Of a DNA stretch of 64,000 nucleotides, positions 46,001-59,000 are shown one piece after another (the first letter of the stretch is position 1; the number at the start of each line of letters is the position of its first letter). This DNA is from Lineus longissimus. Lineage: Eukaryota; Nemertea; Pilidiophora; Heteronemertea; Lineidae. The notes beneath the pieces are model-generated. The model did no database searches. It was not told the DNA's origin and saw only the letters and a program-made list of their open reading frames with translations. The position numbers were made by a program, and so were the translations under genes. Location: assembly GCF_910592395.1 (NCBI RefSeq), contig NC_088314.1:8742001-8806000 (forward strand), given 5' to 3'.

Positions 46001-49000
46001 ACAGAAGATATGAACTTAATGATAGTTTTAAGGGTTTTGTCGCATTCTGAAGTCAGTGTAGACTTTTATAAGAGCTTTGATTACCATCTTCTGAGCCCCT
46101 CTATTATTTTTGCGAGCCTGATATTTAAGAGATTTTGAAGAAAGGAAGTACAATTACGAACTTTAGGGCGATGTTTAACCTAATGGTTTAACTTGGAAAA
46201 TGCACCCTTTTGAAGAAATCTAAAAATGATGCTTTCGGTACCATATATTGGGCCACACAGATAAAGGGGTTTACAGTGTTATCTACTGTTTCAGGGTCTT
46301 GCTCTCATCAATGGTACTCAACTCATAACATCTCTCGGAGCAGAAGGTAGGAAGTTTCACTTTTAAAGTAGGTCAAGGTCAATCTGTTTGTACACTGTTA
46401 GTGTTAAGATGAATGCATGACATACATTTGATGGTTCTACAGTTAGAATATGTCCCAGATTTTATGACCTTGACCTATTTCTATCTGAAAAATAGGTCAC
46501 TCTGACCTTTCCATCGGTGCACCAACAAGAAATCAGCAGAGTAAAGCAATGTAACTTGTTGAATACGTAATTTGAGGAAAAAGAATGTATATTGATTAAT
46601 TTGATATTCTTGCCTTGTTTGTAGAACTGAATTTGTTAAAGGGACAAAATAGGCAGCAGCTAGGCAGGCCATATAAAGTTACACGAAGTCGCCAATAGGG
46701 GTCTCTCACATCTTACAGTACGTTGAAATGATTCATGCTTGTACGAGGAATACATTTAGTGCTGAATCTGACATGACCCAGGGCTCTTACTGTGTATATT
46801 AGTCACCTGAAGATGGCCAAATTAGCCCCTCTGCTCCTGCCTATAGTCCCCCTTTAAAGTATCATCTGCATTATACCATAACACATCAGTTCATTACGAG
46901 GCAAAACATTTGAATAAATCACAAAATATTTCAATAATATGATACTTAAAAGATATAATATGCAATATTGCAAATCAATTTATTATCTCTATTGCCTCTG
47001 CAGCTGTTGAAAGGGCTTCTTCTATTGCTAGACAGGCAGATGTTGTAGCTGCATTAACCCTCGAGGTTCTGAAAGGCACTTCAAAGGCCTTTGATAGTGG
47101 TGAGTTTGGAGAGTCTGATCAAAATGAAATAATGACCCCCGGAGACTGGACTTTGAGCTGAAAGAGGAAAGCAGCAGATAGATTGATGTTTGCCATTAAC
47201 AGCTTTTTTGCCGTTGTTACATCTGTGTGAATGGGGTTTGATGCTGGTAAAATCAGTTCCTTGGTTAAAAGTGAAGGAACCCATTCCGACAGAGTAGGTT
47301 TCCTGTTTGATGCTTAGCAATTCACTCCGAAAGAAATCTGTACTGAATATGATTGCCAGCAGCAATGGGCTGTTACAGTTTCATTCACAACCAAGAGAAA
47401 ACTTAGGATAAAGGCTAAAGACAATTGCTAGTGACTGCTCAAGTCCATTGGTGGCACTCAATTTAACAACGATACCATAGCACATTTTAAAGTTGTAGGA
47501 CAATTTACCTATTCTGCCAATTTTTTCAGACATCCACAAAGCTCGTCCCCACAAAGGCCAGATTGAGGTAGCCCGTCGATTCCGCTCCCTACTCCACTCG
47601 GAGACGCACCCCTCGGAACTTGCGGAGAGCCATCGGTTCTGCAACAGGGTCCAGGATGCGTACACCATCAGATGCTGCCCCCAGGTGCATGGGGTTGTCA
47701 ATGATACAGTTCAGTTTGTCAGGAACATCCTCACCACGGAGATGAACAGTGCCACAGATAACCCTGTATCCTTTCAAAATACAGTAGAACCTCTCTATTA
47801 AGGACACCCTGACAAGTGCTGTCCCTAATAGAGAGGTGTTCTGATCAGAGATGTCAAATTGAATTAAGACGACTCAGTTGGGACCAAAAGTAGTGCCAAT
47901 CCACTCCTTGATAGAGTGGGTGTCCCTATTAGAGAGGTGTCTGCTAAGTGAGGTTTCACTGTACTTGTACATGGTGATTGCCATTTTTGGCCCCCAGTTT
48001 ATCTCCAGAGGTCTTATAGGGATCAAAGGTCTTAACACACGGTGCCTAGCTGCGTTTGGGGTGAGTGCGCTACTTCTGATGTGACACACCCCACAGCAAC
48101 ATATCCTGCATTTAGAATTGGTAAATGACATGTCTTTCCTTAACACATTCTTTAAGATGGTATTTTCGGATCGCTCTGAGATTATTTCAGCGGGAAACTT
48201 CCACGGAGAGTACCCTGCAAAGGTAGGTGTTCTCCACAAGGTCTTTTGTCAGGGCGGCCCACCTTGGCAGCTTATACCAGCCTACCCTGGCAGCTTACCA
48301 CCCTACCTTGGCAGCTTATACCACCCTACCCTGGCAGCTTATACCACCCTACCCTGGCAGCTTATACCACCCTACCCTGGCAGCTTACCACCCTACCCTG
48401 GCAGCTTATACCAGCCTACCCTGGCAGCTTACCACCCTACCCTAACCTGGTAGCTTACCACCCTACCCTGGCAGCTTATACCACCCTACCCTGGCAGCTT
48501 ACCACCCTACCCTGGCAGCTTATACCACCCTACCCTGGCAGCTTACCACCCTACCCTGGCAGCTTATACCACCCTACCCTGGCAGCTTATACCACCCTAC
48601 CCTGGCAGCTTACCACCCTACCCTGGCAGCTTATACCACCCTACCCTGGCAGCTTACCACCCTACTCTGGCAGCTTATACCACCTACCCTGGCAGCTTAC
48701 CACCCTACCCTGGCAGCTTATACCACCCTACCCTGGCAGCTTACCACCCTACCTTGGAAGAGCCACCCTACACTGCTCTAGAATCTTGTGGAGAGTTCCT
48801 ATAGGGCCACCCTACCTTAGATGCTGGCCACCCTACCTTGTGTTGCACACTGGCAAAACTTCTTGAATAGCAAGAGTACCATCCTACCTTGAGAAAACCC
48901 TGTGGAGGGCCCAGAAAGGTGTGAGTGGGTGTCATTTGTGAAAATCGTAATCCTTGACAGCATAAGTATCATAATCGATCCTAATCATTTCAAAATACGA

Positions 49001-50773
49001 AAGCTAAATTAAATCATTTTGTCACCATACATAAGAAGAACAGTTACACGATACAAAACTTTAGAAGTGAATGATAATTATGCATCTTCATGTAAACTTA
49101 ATCCTGATTTTGTTCGTGCTAGGTGTTGGATTATTTGGCGATTGGAATCCACGAGTTGGCAAGCATCAGTGAAAGGAGACTGGAACGGCTTGTGAACCCA
49201 GCGTACAGCGAACTGCCAGCATTTTTAGTCGAAGGAGGCGGTCTCAACTCGGGGTTTATGGTTGCTCATTGCACAGCGGCTGCTCTTGGTAAGAACAGAG
49301 TTTTAATTTGACACTTCGTCAGAAAAAATCCTTTTAAATCAGACCCAAAACAGAATACACTAGAGCCAATCCACTTTCGTTTCAACCATTAATGTTTTTA
49401 TGCCACTGTCTCATTTTCCAGTCTCAGAGAACAAGGTTTTGTGTCACCCAGCCTCTGTGGACTCCCTATCAACCAGTGCTGGAACTGAGGACCATGTCAG
49501 TATGGGAGGCTTCTCCGCTAGGAAGGCACTCACAGTGGTCGAGCATGTCGAACAGGGTAAGTAGACTAGATCATTTAAAGATCACGTGTTGGGAGAGTGA
49601 TTGATTGTCTTAGACCAATGCATCATTGTACAATTTGCAGTGATTTTCAGCAAAGAAAAAGTAACCCGAGACCATTTGCCAGGGCAGTGAGCTGAGAACC
49701 CTACGCAACAGAGAGTTACTGTTATTAGTAAGATGCTATGGAGTAAACTCTCAAAATACAATTAGTCAAAGTTGAAGTTACTGAACAAGAAACTGCAGTG
49801 AAATCAATAAACATGAAGGCCTACTGCTCAACATATCTAGTCAGTTTTAAAGGGTGTCTTAATCTAAAGTACTTCTTACTTCGATTTCAGTTCTTGCCAT
49901 CGAGTTGCTAGCCGCCTGCCAAGCAATGGAATTTCTTCGTCCACTGAAGACAACCGCTCCTCTTGAGGAAGTGTACAAGTTGGTCAGGACAGTAGCAAAG
50001 TGAGTTTAAAACTTCTGCACTAAGGTGACAATGCCTCTGTCCCTGGGCTTTAGGCAGCCCATGACCGATGAAATCCTTTGAAACACTCAGACAACCCCTG
50101 TGCAAGAACTGAGCAACAACAAGACCCATTGAAGTATTGGGTGCCAAAGTCATCGTCATACTTCCAGAAGTCCCAGCAGAGCAACCATAGAAATACCAGA
50201 AGCCTTTATAAATGGCAGTTAAATCAAATTCTCTTTATGCTTCAGACCGTGGGATAAGGATCGTTATATGGCCCCTGACATTGAGGAGGCCACCAAACTT
50301 CTACAGGAAGAAAAGGTATGCAAACTCTCAACAGAGCAATAGACTATATCGATTGGGTCTTTTATCGTTTATGTTTGGGAAGAAATATTGAACCACAGCT
50401 CCCAATGGAAATGCAGAAAGCCATGGTGAAGGACAGCCACGCCAAAGAAGAGCTTCCTTTGTATAATGTGGGCTAAATAAATGCCCTGTCATCTTTTACA
50501 ATGAAAAAACTGGGTAGCTTGCCTCAATGTAAAATGAGGGACTATGATAGCTCAGCTGCTTGAAACATTAATGCCAAACGCTAGCATTAAGATTCCTAAA
50601 GTGAAACCAAAACAGATTTTTACAACCAAATGATTATCTTTCAGATTTGGCACGCTGTGAAGCCTTACATGGACAACTACCATTCTAAACAGCTTATCGA
50701 GACACGCGTAAAGTCGCCAACCGCTGTCAAAAGACGACGGATGAGTCGGCCCAACGTCCACTTCAGCCCTTGA
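40081..50773 (+). CDS. HAL: Histidine ammonia-lyase
   Basis: Deaminates L-histidine to trans-urocanate, the first step of histidine breakdown, in the cytosol. Eighteen exons in phase: 40081-40318, 42166-42230, 43067-43141, 43680-43752, 44045-44111, 44485-44522, 44805-44930, 45450-45589, 45791-45838, 46295-46346, 47004-47099, 47530-47765, 48157-48222, 49123-49288, 49422-49556, 49891-49999, 50246-50315 and 50645-50773 (TGA), 642 aa against 657 in human. The Ala-Ser-Gly triad that cyclises to the MIO cofactor is A242-S243-G244 in [15 protein letters not shown]. Other motifs are [39 protein letters not shown]-like [11 protein letters not shown] and [16 protein letters not shown]. Against vertebrates about 14 residues are missing at the exon 2/3 join. 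An in-frame ATG at 40045 would add 12 residues; 40081 matches the family start ([10 protein letters not shown]). Confidence 0.97.
40755..40930. repeat. CAGTRGAACCTCTCT-type MITE, diverged, HAL intron 1
   Basis: Shows GGTTGTTTCCATTCAATTTG, CTCTCTAATCAGAACACTTC and AAGGGTGTCTTAAAGAATAG, as in the intact copies at 42663 and 45213, but the ends are degraded. Confidence 0.65.
42663..42844. mobile_element. Tc1/mariner-type MITE in HAL intron 2
   Basis: 182 bp with inverted ends TACAGTGGAACCTCTCT and AGAGAGGTTCTACTGTA. The outer TA on each side fits a TA target-site duplication. The interior repeats the word CTCTCTATTAAGGACA in both orientations, so it can fold back on itself. It has no coding capacity. 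Confidence 0.8.
45030..45210. mobile_element. Tc1/mariner-type MITE, HAL intron 7, first of a tandem pair
   Basis: Begins TACAGTAGAACCTCTCTACT and ends AGGTTCTACTGTA. It is the same family as 42663-42844 and is separated from the next copy by only two bases. Confidence 0.85.
45213..45384. mobile_element. Tc1/mariner-type MITE, HAL intron 7, second of the pair
   Basis: Begins TACAGTAGAACCTCTCTATT and ends GGTTCTGTA. Its interior (GACTGACAAGTGCTGTCC, GAATGGAAGCAACCAATTTT) is closer to the complement of 42663-42844 than to its neighbour, suggesting that two separate insertions landed at one TA-rich site. Confidence 0.85.
47780..47963. mobile_element. Tc1/mariner-type MITE directly after HAL exon 12
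   Basis: TACAGTAGAACCTCTCTATT at the left and GAGGTTTCACTGTA at the right. It starts 15 bases after the exon 12 end (47765), almost on top of the donor GTATCC. Confidence 0.8.
48262..48760. repeat. 21/23-bp minisatellite in HAL intron 13
   Basis: About 22 units of CCTACCCTGGCAGCTTA followed by either CCAC or TACCAC, so the unit length alternates between 21 and 23 bp. It starts about 40 bp after the exon 13 donor. A repetitive frame stays open for about 200 codons only because the unit lacks stops; it is not a gene. Confidence 0.9.
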
Positions 50774-53075
50774 ATACAATGAAACATACGTTACGTTTGG
50801 ATGAAAGATACGTTACATTTGAATGAAACATACGTTACGTTTGGAGATGTTCAATTTCATAAGGCCTACATGCGGTCAAAAACGTTATACATTTTTGAGA
50901 CATAACTATGTGTGTATGTTGAAATTAACTTGTGGTCCACACATGTAAAATTCTAACTATATACTGTTGGTCTGTAGTTCTTTCATGGACTATAGTTTCC
51001 TTCTTTTAACTTAGTTTATAGTTCACTTTACGCAGTTGCAGTTTACTACATGCAGTCGGCGCTTAGCTTAATAGTTCAAAGGCATTGTTTGTTCGTCAGT
51101 ACATTGTTTGCACATGTCCGACTTGTAATCAGAAATAACCTTGGCCGTACCGAAGAAACTAGACACACAAGTGCATGCATTGTGCCTTTGTATTACTCCA
51201 CGAAAGAACGGTTAAAGTTTATATTCAATGCAAATTGATATAATTGAAAAATATCAAATTCATTTGATATTTGAACTTTTGAATGAACGAACTTGATCTT
51301 TAATACAGATGCAAGTTCTGTTATCCAATAAAAGATGTAAAATAACGCTTGTTCACTTTTCATCATTGAAGAATAAGTAAGCTTATGTGTGCATGAAGAT
51401 TTCCACTAAGGATCTTTAACATTCCATGAGCGATTTACATTTGAAATAATTAGTTGTCTTGTACAAAATCTGAGATTTGATAAAGACAAAAAATAGTTTT
51501 GTTGATTCTGTCGTTTAATTTCGTTATCCGTTAAGAAACATCTGAGCATTGGCTCTGTGATGTCACGACTCCACCCTGATGTATGGTCAACAGAGATGGT
51601 GTGATGCAAGTGGCGGCCTCTGTGGACCAATGCGGTTCTTTTCGACGGGTATCGCCAGCATAATGGGCCTATATTGGCTCAAACTTCTCAACTGTCGGAA
51701 GCTCTCTTAATGTGTTTGTCACTTTGCACTAGTTTTTCCCGCAGTTTCTCAATATTCCTATAATCCCAGGACCTCAGTCCTTGAGACTTTGTAGGTCGTT
51801 GCCATGAAAACACATGCACACCCTCTCTTTAAATGTACGGTAATTGCTTCAAATAGGATCCTGACTTGTAATTGGCTGAGAAGATAGATGACGTTGTGTT
51901 ATTCAGGTGACGAATCATGGCCGACCTCCACTTTTCTCACAGAATGCCGTGGCCCGTCACTTGTGAGAAAGTCAACAGGCAAGGAAGTAATGCGAAACTC
52001 CTTTCCGCAAGTCAACTTGTATTTCCAACTGAGTAACTTTATTAGTGCCAGGACAGTCCTGTTTTCGCCACATGTCAGCTGACATGTGAGAGTTACGAAT
52101 ATGCATATGAAGAGAAATAAAAGGACGAGGACTCATTACGTCACGCAATTGATTACTTATCTCATTTATTGTGAAGGATCTCACAAAATATCGAGGAATA
52201 TTTACTAGCTAACAGTAGTCATATACCACCTGAGGTTCCTGGGTCATCACTATAACTGTGTCTACGGAAATGAAAAAATGTGGTTCTGATCTAATTACTC
52301 TTTAAAGGGGTAATGCAGTTATACACAATGCCGTAGTGCAGTTATCATGCATACAAATTTGCTGAAACTTGGCATTCATAGTATTTGTATATATGTCTAC
52401 ACAAAGGCAATGCAATTTGAAATTATCACACAGAGTACAAATTTCAAATTTTTATCAAACGGCGTCGACCTTTAACAAAAAGATGCAGGGCCTAAATATT
52501 CAATAAGTAAAGACCTATGACCTGCATTTGGATCAGGAGAGCGCCGTTTCTGCCTAAGTTCGGTCATATTTGGACCAAAGGTGTTCGGCAACTCATCAAA
52601 ATTGAAACAGTAATATGAGCAACAAATCACATGATGCAACATTGTATATCGCAAGCAGAACAATACTCTTATATCAATGGTTAATCATGTAACACTTTCA
52701 AAATAATGCCATGCCTACTGACACTAAAGGACACACTGAAACAATACTTTTAAGCAATTTATGCATAGCACCACTAGGATAGTTTTAAGCAATTTTATGC
52801 AGAGCACCACTTGCAATTTTATGCATAGCACATAAGTTCACGATATGTTTTTGTAAATGCTTTGGGTCATTTAGTAGGACTTAAGTGGCAGCATTGTAGT
52901 TTTAAAGGATATAACATCAAGTGGTAATGACCTTTTTTCAAACATTCACTTTGTGATCTATTTCGTACTTTTGGAAGAGAGAATGCATATCAGTTTGATT
53001 GTAATCTAATTTCTTGCCAAAGTACATTTGGCCCCTTAAAGTAATTTTGAAAAGAACCCTACTCCGTATCGAATT
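50774..53075. other. Convergent intergenic region, HAL and APEH 3' ends
   Basis: Contains the HAL 3'UTR with AATAAA at 51327-51332, a perfect 20-bp palindrome at 52069-52088 (CACATGTCAG and complement), and at about 52745-52840 three to four copies of a TTTTATGCATAGCACCAC word. A TTTATT near 52165 might be an APEH poly(A) signal on the other strand. No further gene is seen. Confidence 0.5.
51327..51332 (+). promoter_or_regulatory. Poly(A) signal candidate of HAL
   Basis: AATAAA about 550 bases downstream of the HAL stop codon, followed by T-rich sequence. Confidence 0.5.
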
Positions 53076-56000
53076 TTAAAGATGCTTAACAAACCAGTGA
53101 ACAATATTGACGAATGCATCCGCTTCTGTGTCCACCTTGTTTAGAGGATGCGAGTTGTCTGCATACATCAACACCCTGAAAAAGACGAATACTTTGTCAT
53201 TTTTGACTGGGCAGATACCGTCCGGAATTCAAGTCAGAAACCATTATTACACAGCTTTTGATACTCGTTCATCAAAATATGACACTCCAAATCAAATGCT
53301 GGATTTAAAGTTTGCTCTGTGAGCCAACTGACAACAGCTTTGACTCCTAATAATTAGTTGCCAACTACTAATCCTGACATCAGATCAGAGGCAAGGTATT
53401 GGTATTTGAATTACATGTACATGTAACTGGATATATTCAGTGATTGAATTTAGCTTTCCATTCCCCTTACACAGCTAAAACATATGGGGGAGGACTCCAT
53501 ATATTGCAAAATTTGGACGATCCTTGAAAGTAGGACACACAGAAACTCCAACTTTAGTCTTACCTGACTGGTACAGCTCTGGATTTTAGTGCTTTGTAGA
53601 ATGCCAGACCTTGTTTTGGTGGAACCCTAAGGTCATTACTGCCCAGCATAATCATTGTCGGAGTTTTCATCTGGAAATATGATAAGCTTTTACAAAATCG
53701 GGTTATCTTCTTCTTCTGCATTAATTCTTAATAGGTATAAATGTCACTGCAGGCAGTTGCAAGGAGAGGCCTAGTTTTAAGCCAAAGCAAGTGAATGGTG
53801 TGTTCCATTTATCATCTACCGACCTCAGAAAGAGTGGCGATTTTATGTCTGAAAAGTAGATCTACGTTGCTCGGCCAAAAAATTCTATCACTCGGCAAGG
53901 CAAGAATGAGCCTGCAACTGCTTCATATTGACAAAACTAGTCTTCATAATTATGGTACATGTACAGTCAAATGAAAATAATAGTAAGAGTAGTGTTACCT
54001 TGTCACAATGGCTAATAGGTGAATGTTTCCACATTGCCTCATAATCTTCTGGTCTCGCTGAGTCCTTGTAGTCAAAGTGGCCAACACCGAAGGTTTCTGT
54101 ACATGTCCTGGCGAAAAAGAGATAATAAATCCTGTCCTGCTGAATGTTATATATACTGAGTAGCTTGCTGGAAATGCTGGGGCTACCAGGGCAGTTTCTT
54201 TGACACAGGAATGTCATATACTGAATGTCATATACTGAGTAGCCTGCTGGAAATGCTGGGGCTACCAGGGCAGTTTCTTTGACACAGGAATGTCATATAC
54301 TGAATGTCATATACTGAGTAGCCTGCTGGAAATGCTGGGGCTACCAGGGCAGTTTCTTTGACACAGGAGACCATGTTAACAAGAATGGAACAAGCAGAGA
54401 AAACGCTTGGCAAAAAGGGATTTCAAGCATATCAACAATGCCTAGATTGCTTAAATATTTTTGCGTTAGGCTGAAGTTTCATAGACCTCACGTTTCATCG
54501 ACTCACGACTCATTTGTCACTTGTCATTCGTGACCTGATGAATGGACATTGGAAAACCTATTGACCTGTTCTCATTGAAGTGAATTTTGTAAGTTTTGCC
54601 CGCATTCGTCGTCTCGCGTCATTTCATGTCATTTCACGAGTGAGGCGATGAATGGACATGTTCATTCTTTGTGAAATGAGCTGGCAAAGAAAGTGGACGT
54701 CCATGTGCATTTGTAGTGATATTGCCTTCGAAACTGTGAGTATAGCTACTTTTCGGCATTTTCATTAGTTTACACATTAATACAATAGCTAATTTCGATT
54801 GGAAATGAGAAACAATAACAAAAATGCAGCACTTTTATGTACCACATTGTTCTCGTCCGTCGCCTCCGCTTTCGTTTTCTATTCTCCATCAGGAGCAGCA
54901 TGGCTGCCATCTCTTCTTCTTCTGAGTCCATGTGCGTCGCCGAGAAAATCCAAGTGACAAATGAACGAGCGAAAAGTGATCTGTATGTAAACCGCCGCGG
55001 TCTCTCGTGACAAATGAGGAGTGACACGTGAAAATGAGCCGTGAGTCGATGAAAAATGTGGCGTGAGTAGCTCATTCCTATGTAACATCAGCCTAATGGA
55101 CTTGTAAGCAAAGGGCATGCAACTACAAAAGGAGGAAAGAGTAGACACAATGCTCTTACACATCTGGTATGTCACTAGTATATGTCTTCGCTGAAAAAGA
55201 AGTTTGGAAAATGAAGCATGCTCACCAGTCTGGAATGTCAGTCACACTCAGCATTGCTGTAAGAGAAAAAGGATGATGCCAGAATCTTTGTGATGGCAGT
55301 GAGATTTGTATTGTTGAGTTTTAATTTGGTGTAGGATATGGCCCTCGGTACAATTTCCGGAAATTTGTTTTTCAATTAAAATTTAGATCAATTACATTTT
55401 TTTCCCGTCGAGCAACCTTTACACTCCTGGTCCAAATCTCAGCATATTAAAAACCATATAAAATATGAACTTACACCCAACATTTATCACAGGATTTCTA
55501 CACACAGCTGCTTTGAAAGTATCCTGAAAAGAATGAAATACATTACCAGAAGTTTGGGTAATGCTAGCTATTTTACAAAGCAAACTTTTCCCGAGCCAAG
55601 TTGGGATCCAGACTTACATTACATTTTACAATATAAGATACAGTGGTACAACTATATCCCTCAGGGGGTAGAAAACATCTGGCACCAATGCACACATAGG
55701 CTATAATTGTACTTGAGCTGTGGTTGAGCCACCTTACATTAATCACAAAGATTAAAAAATGCCCAGGGGGAGATGATGCATTTAATTGTGTCAGCCCTGT
55801 ACTTCTAGATAAATCCACTTATGCTTAAAAAGAACACCTAAGACCTAGGTAATACTTACAGGATATTGACCAATCAAATGAGCAGTAAGGAATCCACCGT
55901 GCGATCCTCCCATTACACACAGCTTCTCTCGGTTCACCGGCTTTGTTTCTAACGTTTCCTCAAGAACTCTCTGTAAATAAGATACGAGAAGATGAGAAAT

Positions 56001-59000
56001 AAGGCAAAATCTCTACCGAAATGTAGCATCAACTGACTGTATGGAGGCAGGTTAAAGTTGCAGAATGGGACTGAGTATGTTTGACAAACAGGGTTGACTG
56101 TATAAGGTGTGAACGCAAAGAAGAAGATTTTCTCGGTTTACTCACATAACAATCTTTTACATCTTGAGATCCTACATTTCCCAGGAGAGAATAGACGTTA
56201 TCCTGACCAAACCCTAAGGATCCTCGGAAGTTGACTGAGGAAAAAACAATAAATAAATAAATCAGACGTCGAGTTAACACTGACAGACAGTATACATGCT
56301 TCCCCAAATTGGTAGCTTGCATTGGAACTAACTTTTTCCCCCTTGTCCGTCATTCAAGTCATTCAAGGCATTCAAGTGTGTTCGTCAACCATGACTATCT
56401 CCTTTGTCCCTCCACCATAAGGCCTAGTTTCCCCTTATGACATTACTATTTTTGACACTCAGTGCCCCATTTCTGGAAAGGTGTATACTTTATCACTTCC
56501 ATTTAGACAACAAAACTCTTCCAGCCTGATGGGCCTTGAGGTTTAGCACCATCTCAAATACTAGTCTTTGTTGTCCATCGTATGAGTTATTACGCGTAGC
56601 ACCCCAGTTATGTACCAACTTGGCACAATGATTCCTTGGCACATGCTGGGGTAAATGGATTGGTTAGAGGGAGTAACCACACAGAGGTGGGCCTGCACAC
56701 TGCACCTTAGGGGTTCCAATCTACTCCAAGGTTTCCTTCTCCCAGACTGATTGCCTGCCCAGACTATGGGGGCCAGTCCCCCCCCCTCCCACATACGAGA
56801 ATTCAAAACCACTTACCCATTTGCACAGCAAAGCCACACTTGCACAACCCAGCAGCGTACAGCATAAACTCTGCTGTAAACATCGAATGAGGACCGCCGT
56901 GCGGGAACAACACCAATGGGGGTTTATCCTCCTGGCTGGTGTTCGCTGGCTGATATAGAATACTCTCATAATCTATCACAGACGGGTATTTGGGATTTAT
57001 GGCATCACTGGGGACTTGATGGCGTATGACTTCCCACTTGATATCTTCGAATACGACCGCCTCCGACTCCAAAGGCATCCATTTTATGTCAGTCTCCTTT
57101 CCAGAAGCTGGCAGATGTCCAAGCACCTTTGAAAATGTCAATAAAAAGGGTTGGTTCAAAACCTGGCACTGACACTGACATGTACAGGTGCAAAAAAAAC
57201 TGTTCGCTCAAAACTCTACACTGAATTAGTGGTGACCCCAGACCGGAAAAGGTGGGGGGGGGGGATACATAGTTTACATTGACCACTGCATAAATAAAGA
57301 CTGTTATGAAATGTTCTGAATGTCAATTACATTGAAATAAAATGTGGTACTTTTTGTCATCTTACATGTATAAGGAGAAATAAGGAACCAAATGTGTGAA
57401 ATTTTTTCTGTAACACCCAGTAGCTTTAAAGCTAATTGTACTTACCATAGCATGAGGTTGACAAGGGGATGAGCGGTGAGCCAGAATGAGGTCGTCACAA
57501 ACATCCAGTACAATCCAGTTACCAAACAATGCATCTAAAAAAGAGGTAGTGAGGTTGAATATGATATCTACTGGGGAACTGACATGGAAGTAAGTTATCA
57601 AATCTCAGGCAGCGTATCTTGGGACGAAAATAGCTGCAGTTCCTGAAGTAACCACTTGCAGTAGCTGATATATTTTCCCGACAAATAATCAATACTCACC
57701 ATTGGTTAGCCTTATCACTTTCTTGGTTTCGACATTTATCACAATTATTTCCTGGAAGTATTTAAAAGATACACTGATAGAGGAAATGAAGATTCTTTTG
57801 AATGATCAAGTTATTGGTGCAGTATTTTCCCAGAAAAATAGAAACCAATCATCTGTTAAGATTCAGCAGAAACAGACAGCAAGCAATCTATTTTTTGTTA
57901 GAGCCATCTTCTACTTCCACCAGTACAACATGTATTTTAATCAGGGAAAGGTTGATTTTTACCGACCCCCAAAAATGCATTTCATGGGGGTCTAAGCCAG
58001 CAAGGCAAATTAATGTAATGTGGCATCTCTAGAGTCCAAAGTGGCACTTATTTTAAAGATCAGTAGTTTTACCAACGGACCTGCGAGTCTGCCAAGTGAG
58101 TACATGTATTAATCAAGAGATAATAAAGGCTAGTCTTAATCAATGCTCGATGTAATCATTCAATTAGACTTACACTCCTACTTCTCCAACCCGAGTGGGT
58201 TATCAGCCTCTTGTTATCAGACGACCAGCACCTCGCAGGGAAACTACCAGTGAACAGACCAGGGAAGTCATCACCTAGAGAAAGTGAGATTTAGAAAAAG
58301 GATTTTTGTGCGAAGACTGATAATACTTTGGGACACTTTGCATTTCAACTGCACGATATGGGAACATTTGCATGAAGTGCTACGCATGTCATCCGCAGCG
58401 AAAGGGTTCAACACAAGCTTAATCGTGTCCATACAAATATTAAGTAATGGGATCAAGTCCATCATGAGTAAATGATAATTTTCTTACCTTGTGAACTGTT
58501 GACGTAATCAAGGACGACTGACGACTCTTTTGTATTCCAGTCATACTGAAATTTGTTAAAAGAAAAGTGCATATGAAGACTTTCATAGCAAAACGAGATA
58601 TATCCATTTTTGCCATTTTGCTCTTTGCTCGAATGCCCTGAAATTTGGAGGACAGTCATTATATTGTCAATGCCATGGTATGGTCATGGTTAGCAGTGTT
58701 GCTTAGCGCTATGTAAATGCCAAACTTAACGTACAACTTGAACGCAAGATGGTCACAAGATTTAAACACATGATATTAGGTTAAATATTTTCCTCCAATG
58801 TTCACAACCAAAGTGAGTCATTGGTAACGGAATTTGTGTTATCCTACCAAAGAAAGTAGCTATTAAATATGATGAATGCAAACTCACCATGATAAGTTTA
58901 TTTTCCGATGCATGTGGTCCTAAAACATCTGTTTCCATCCAGACTAAGATGCTGTGATCTGAGCTAAAGGTTGGACACCTGACAGCGTTCTCCCCACTGT

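Noticed and set aside
48246-48866. 206-codon open frame rich in Pro, Leu, Ala and Tyr
   Set aside because: It is the HAL intron 13 minisatellite read through; all three frames look alike and the flanking exons join in phase without it.
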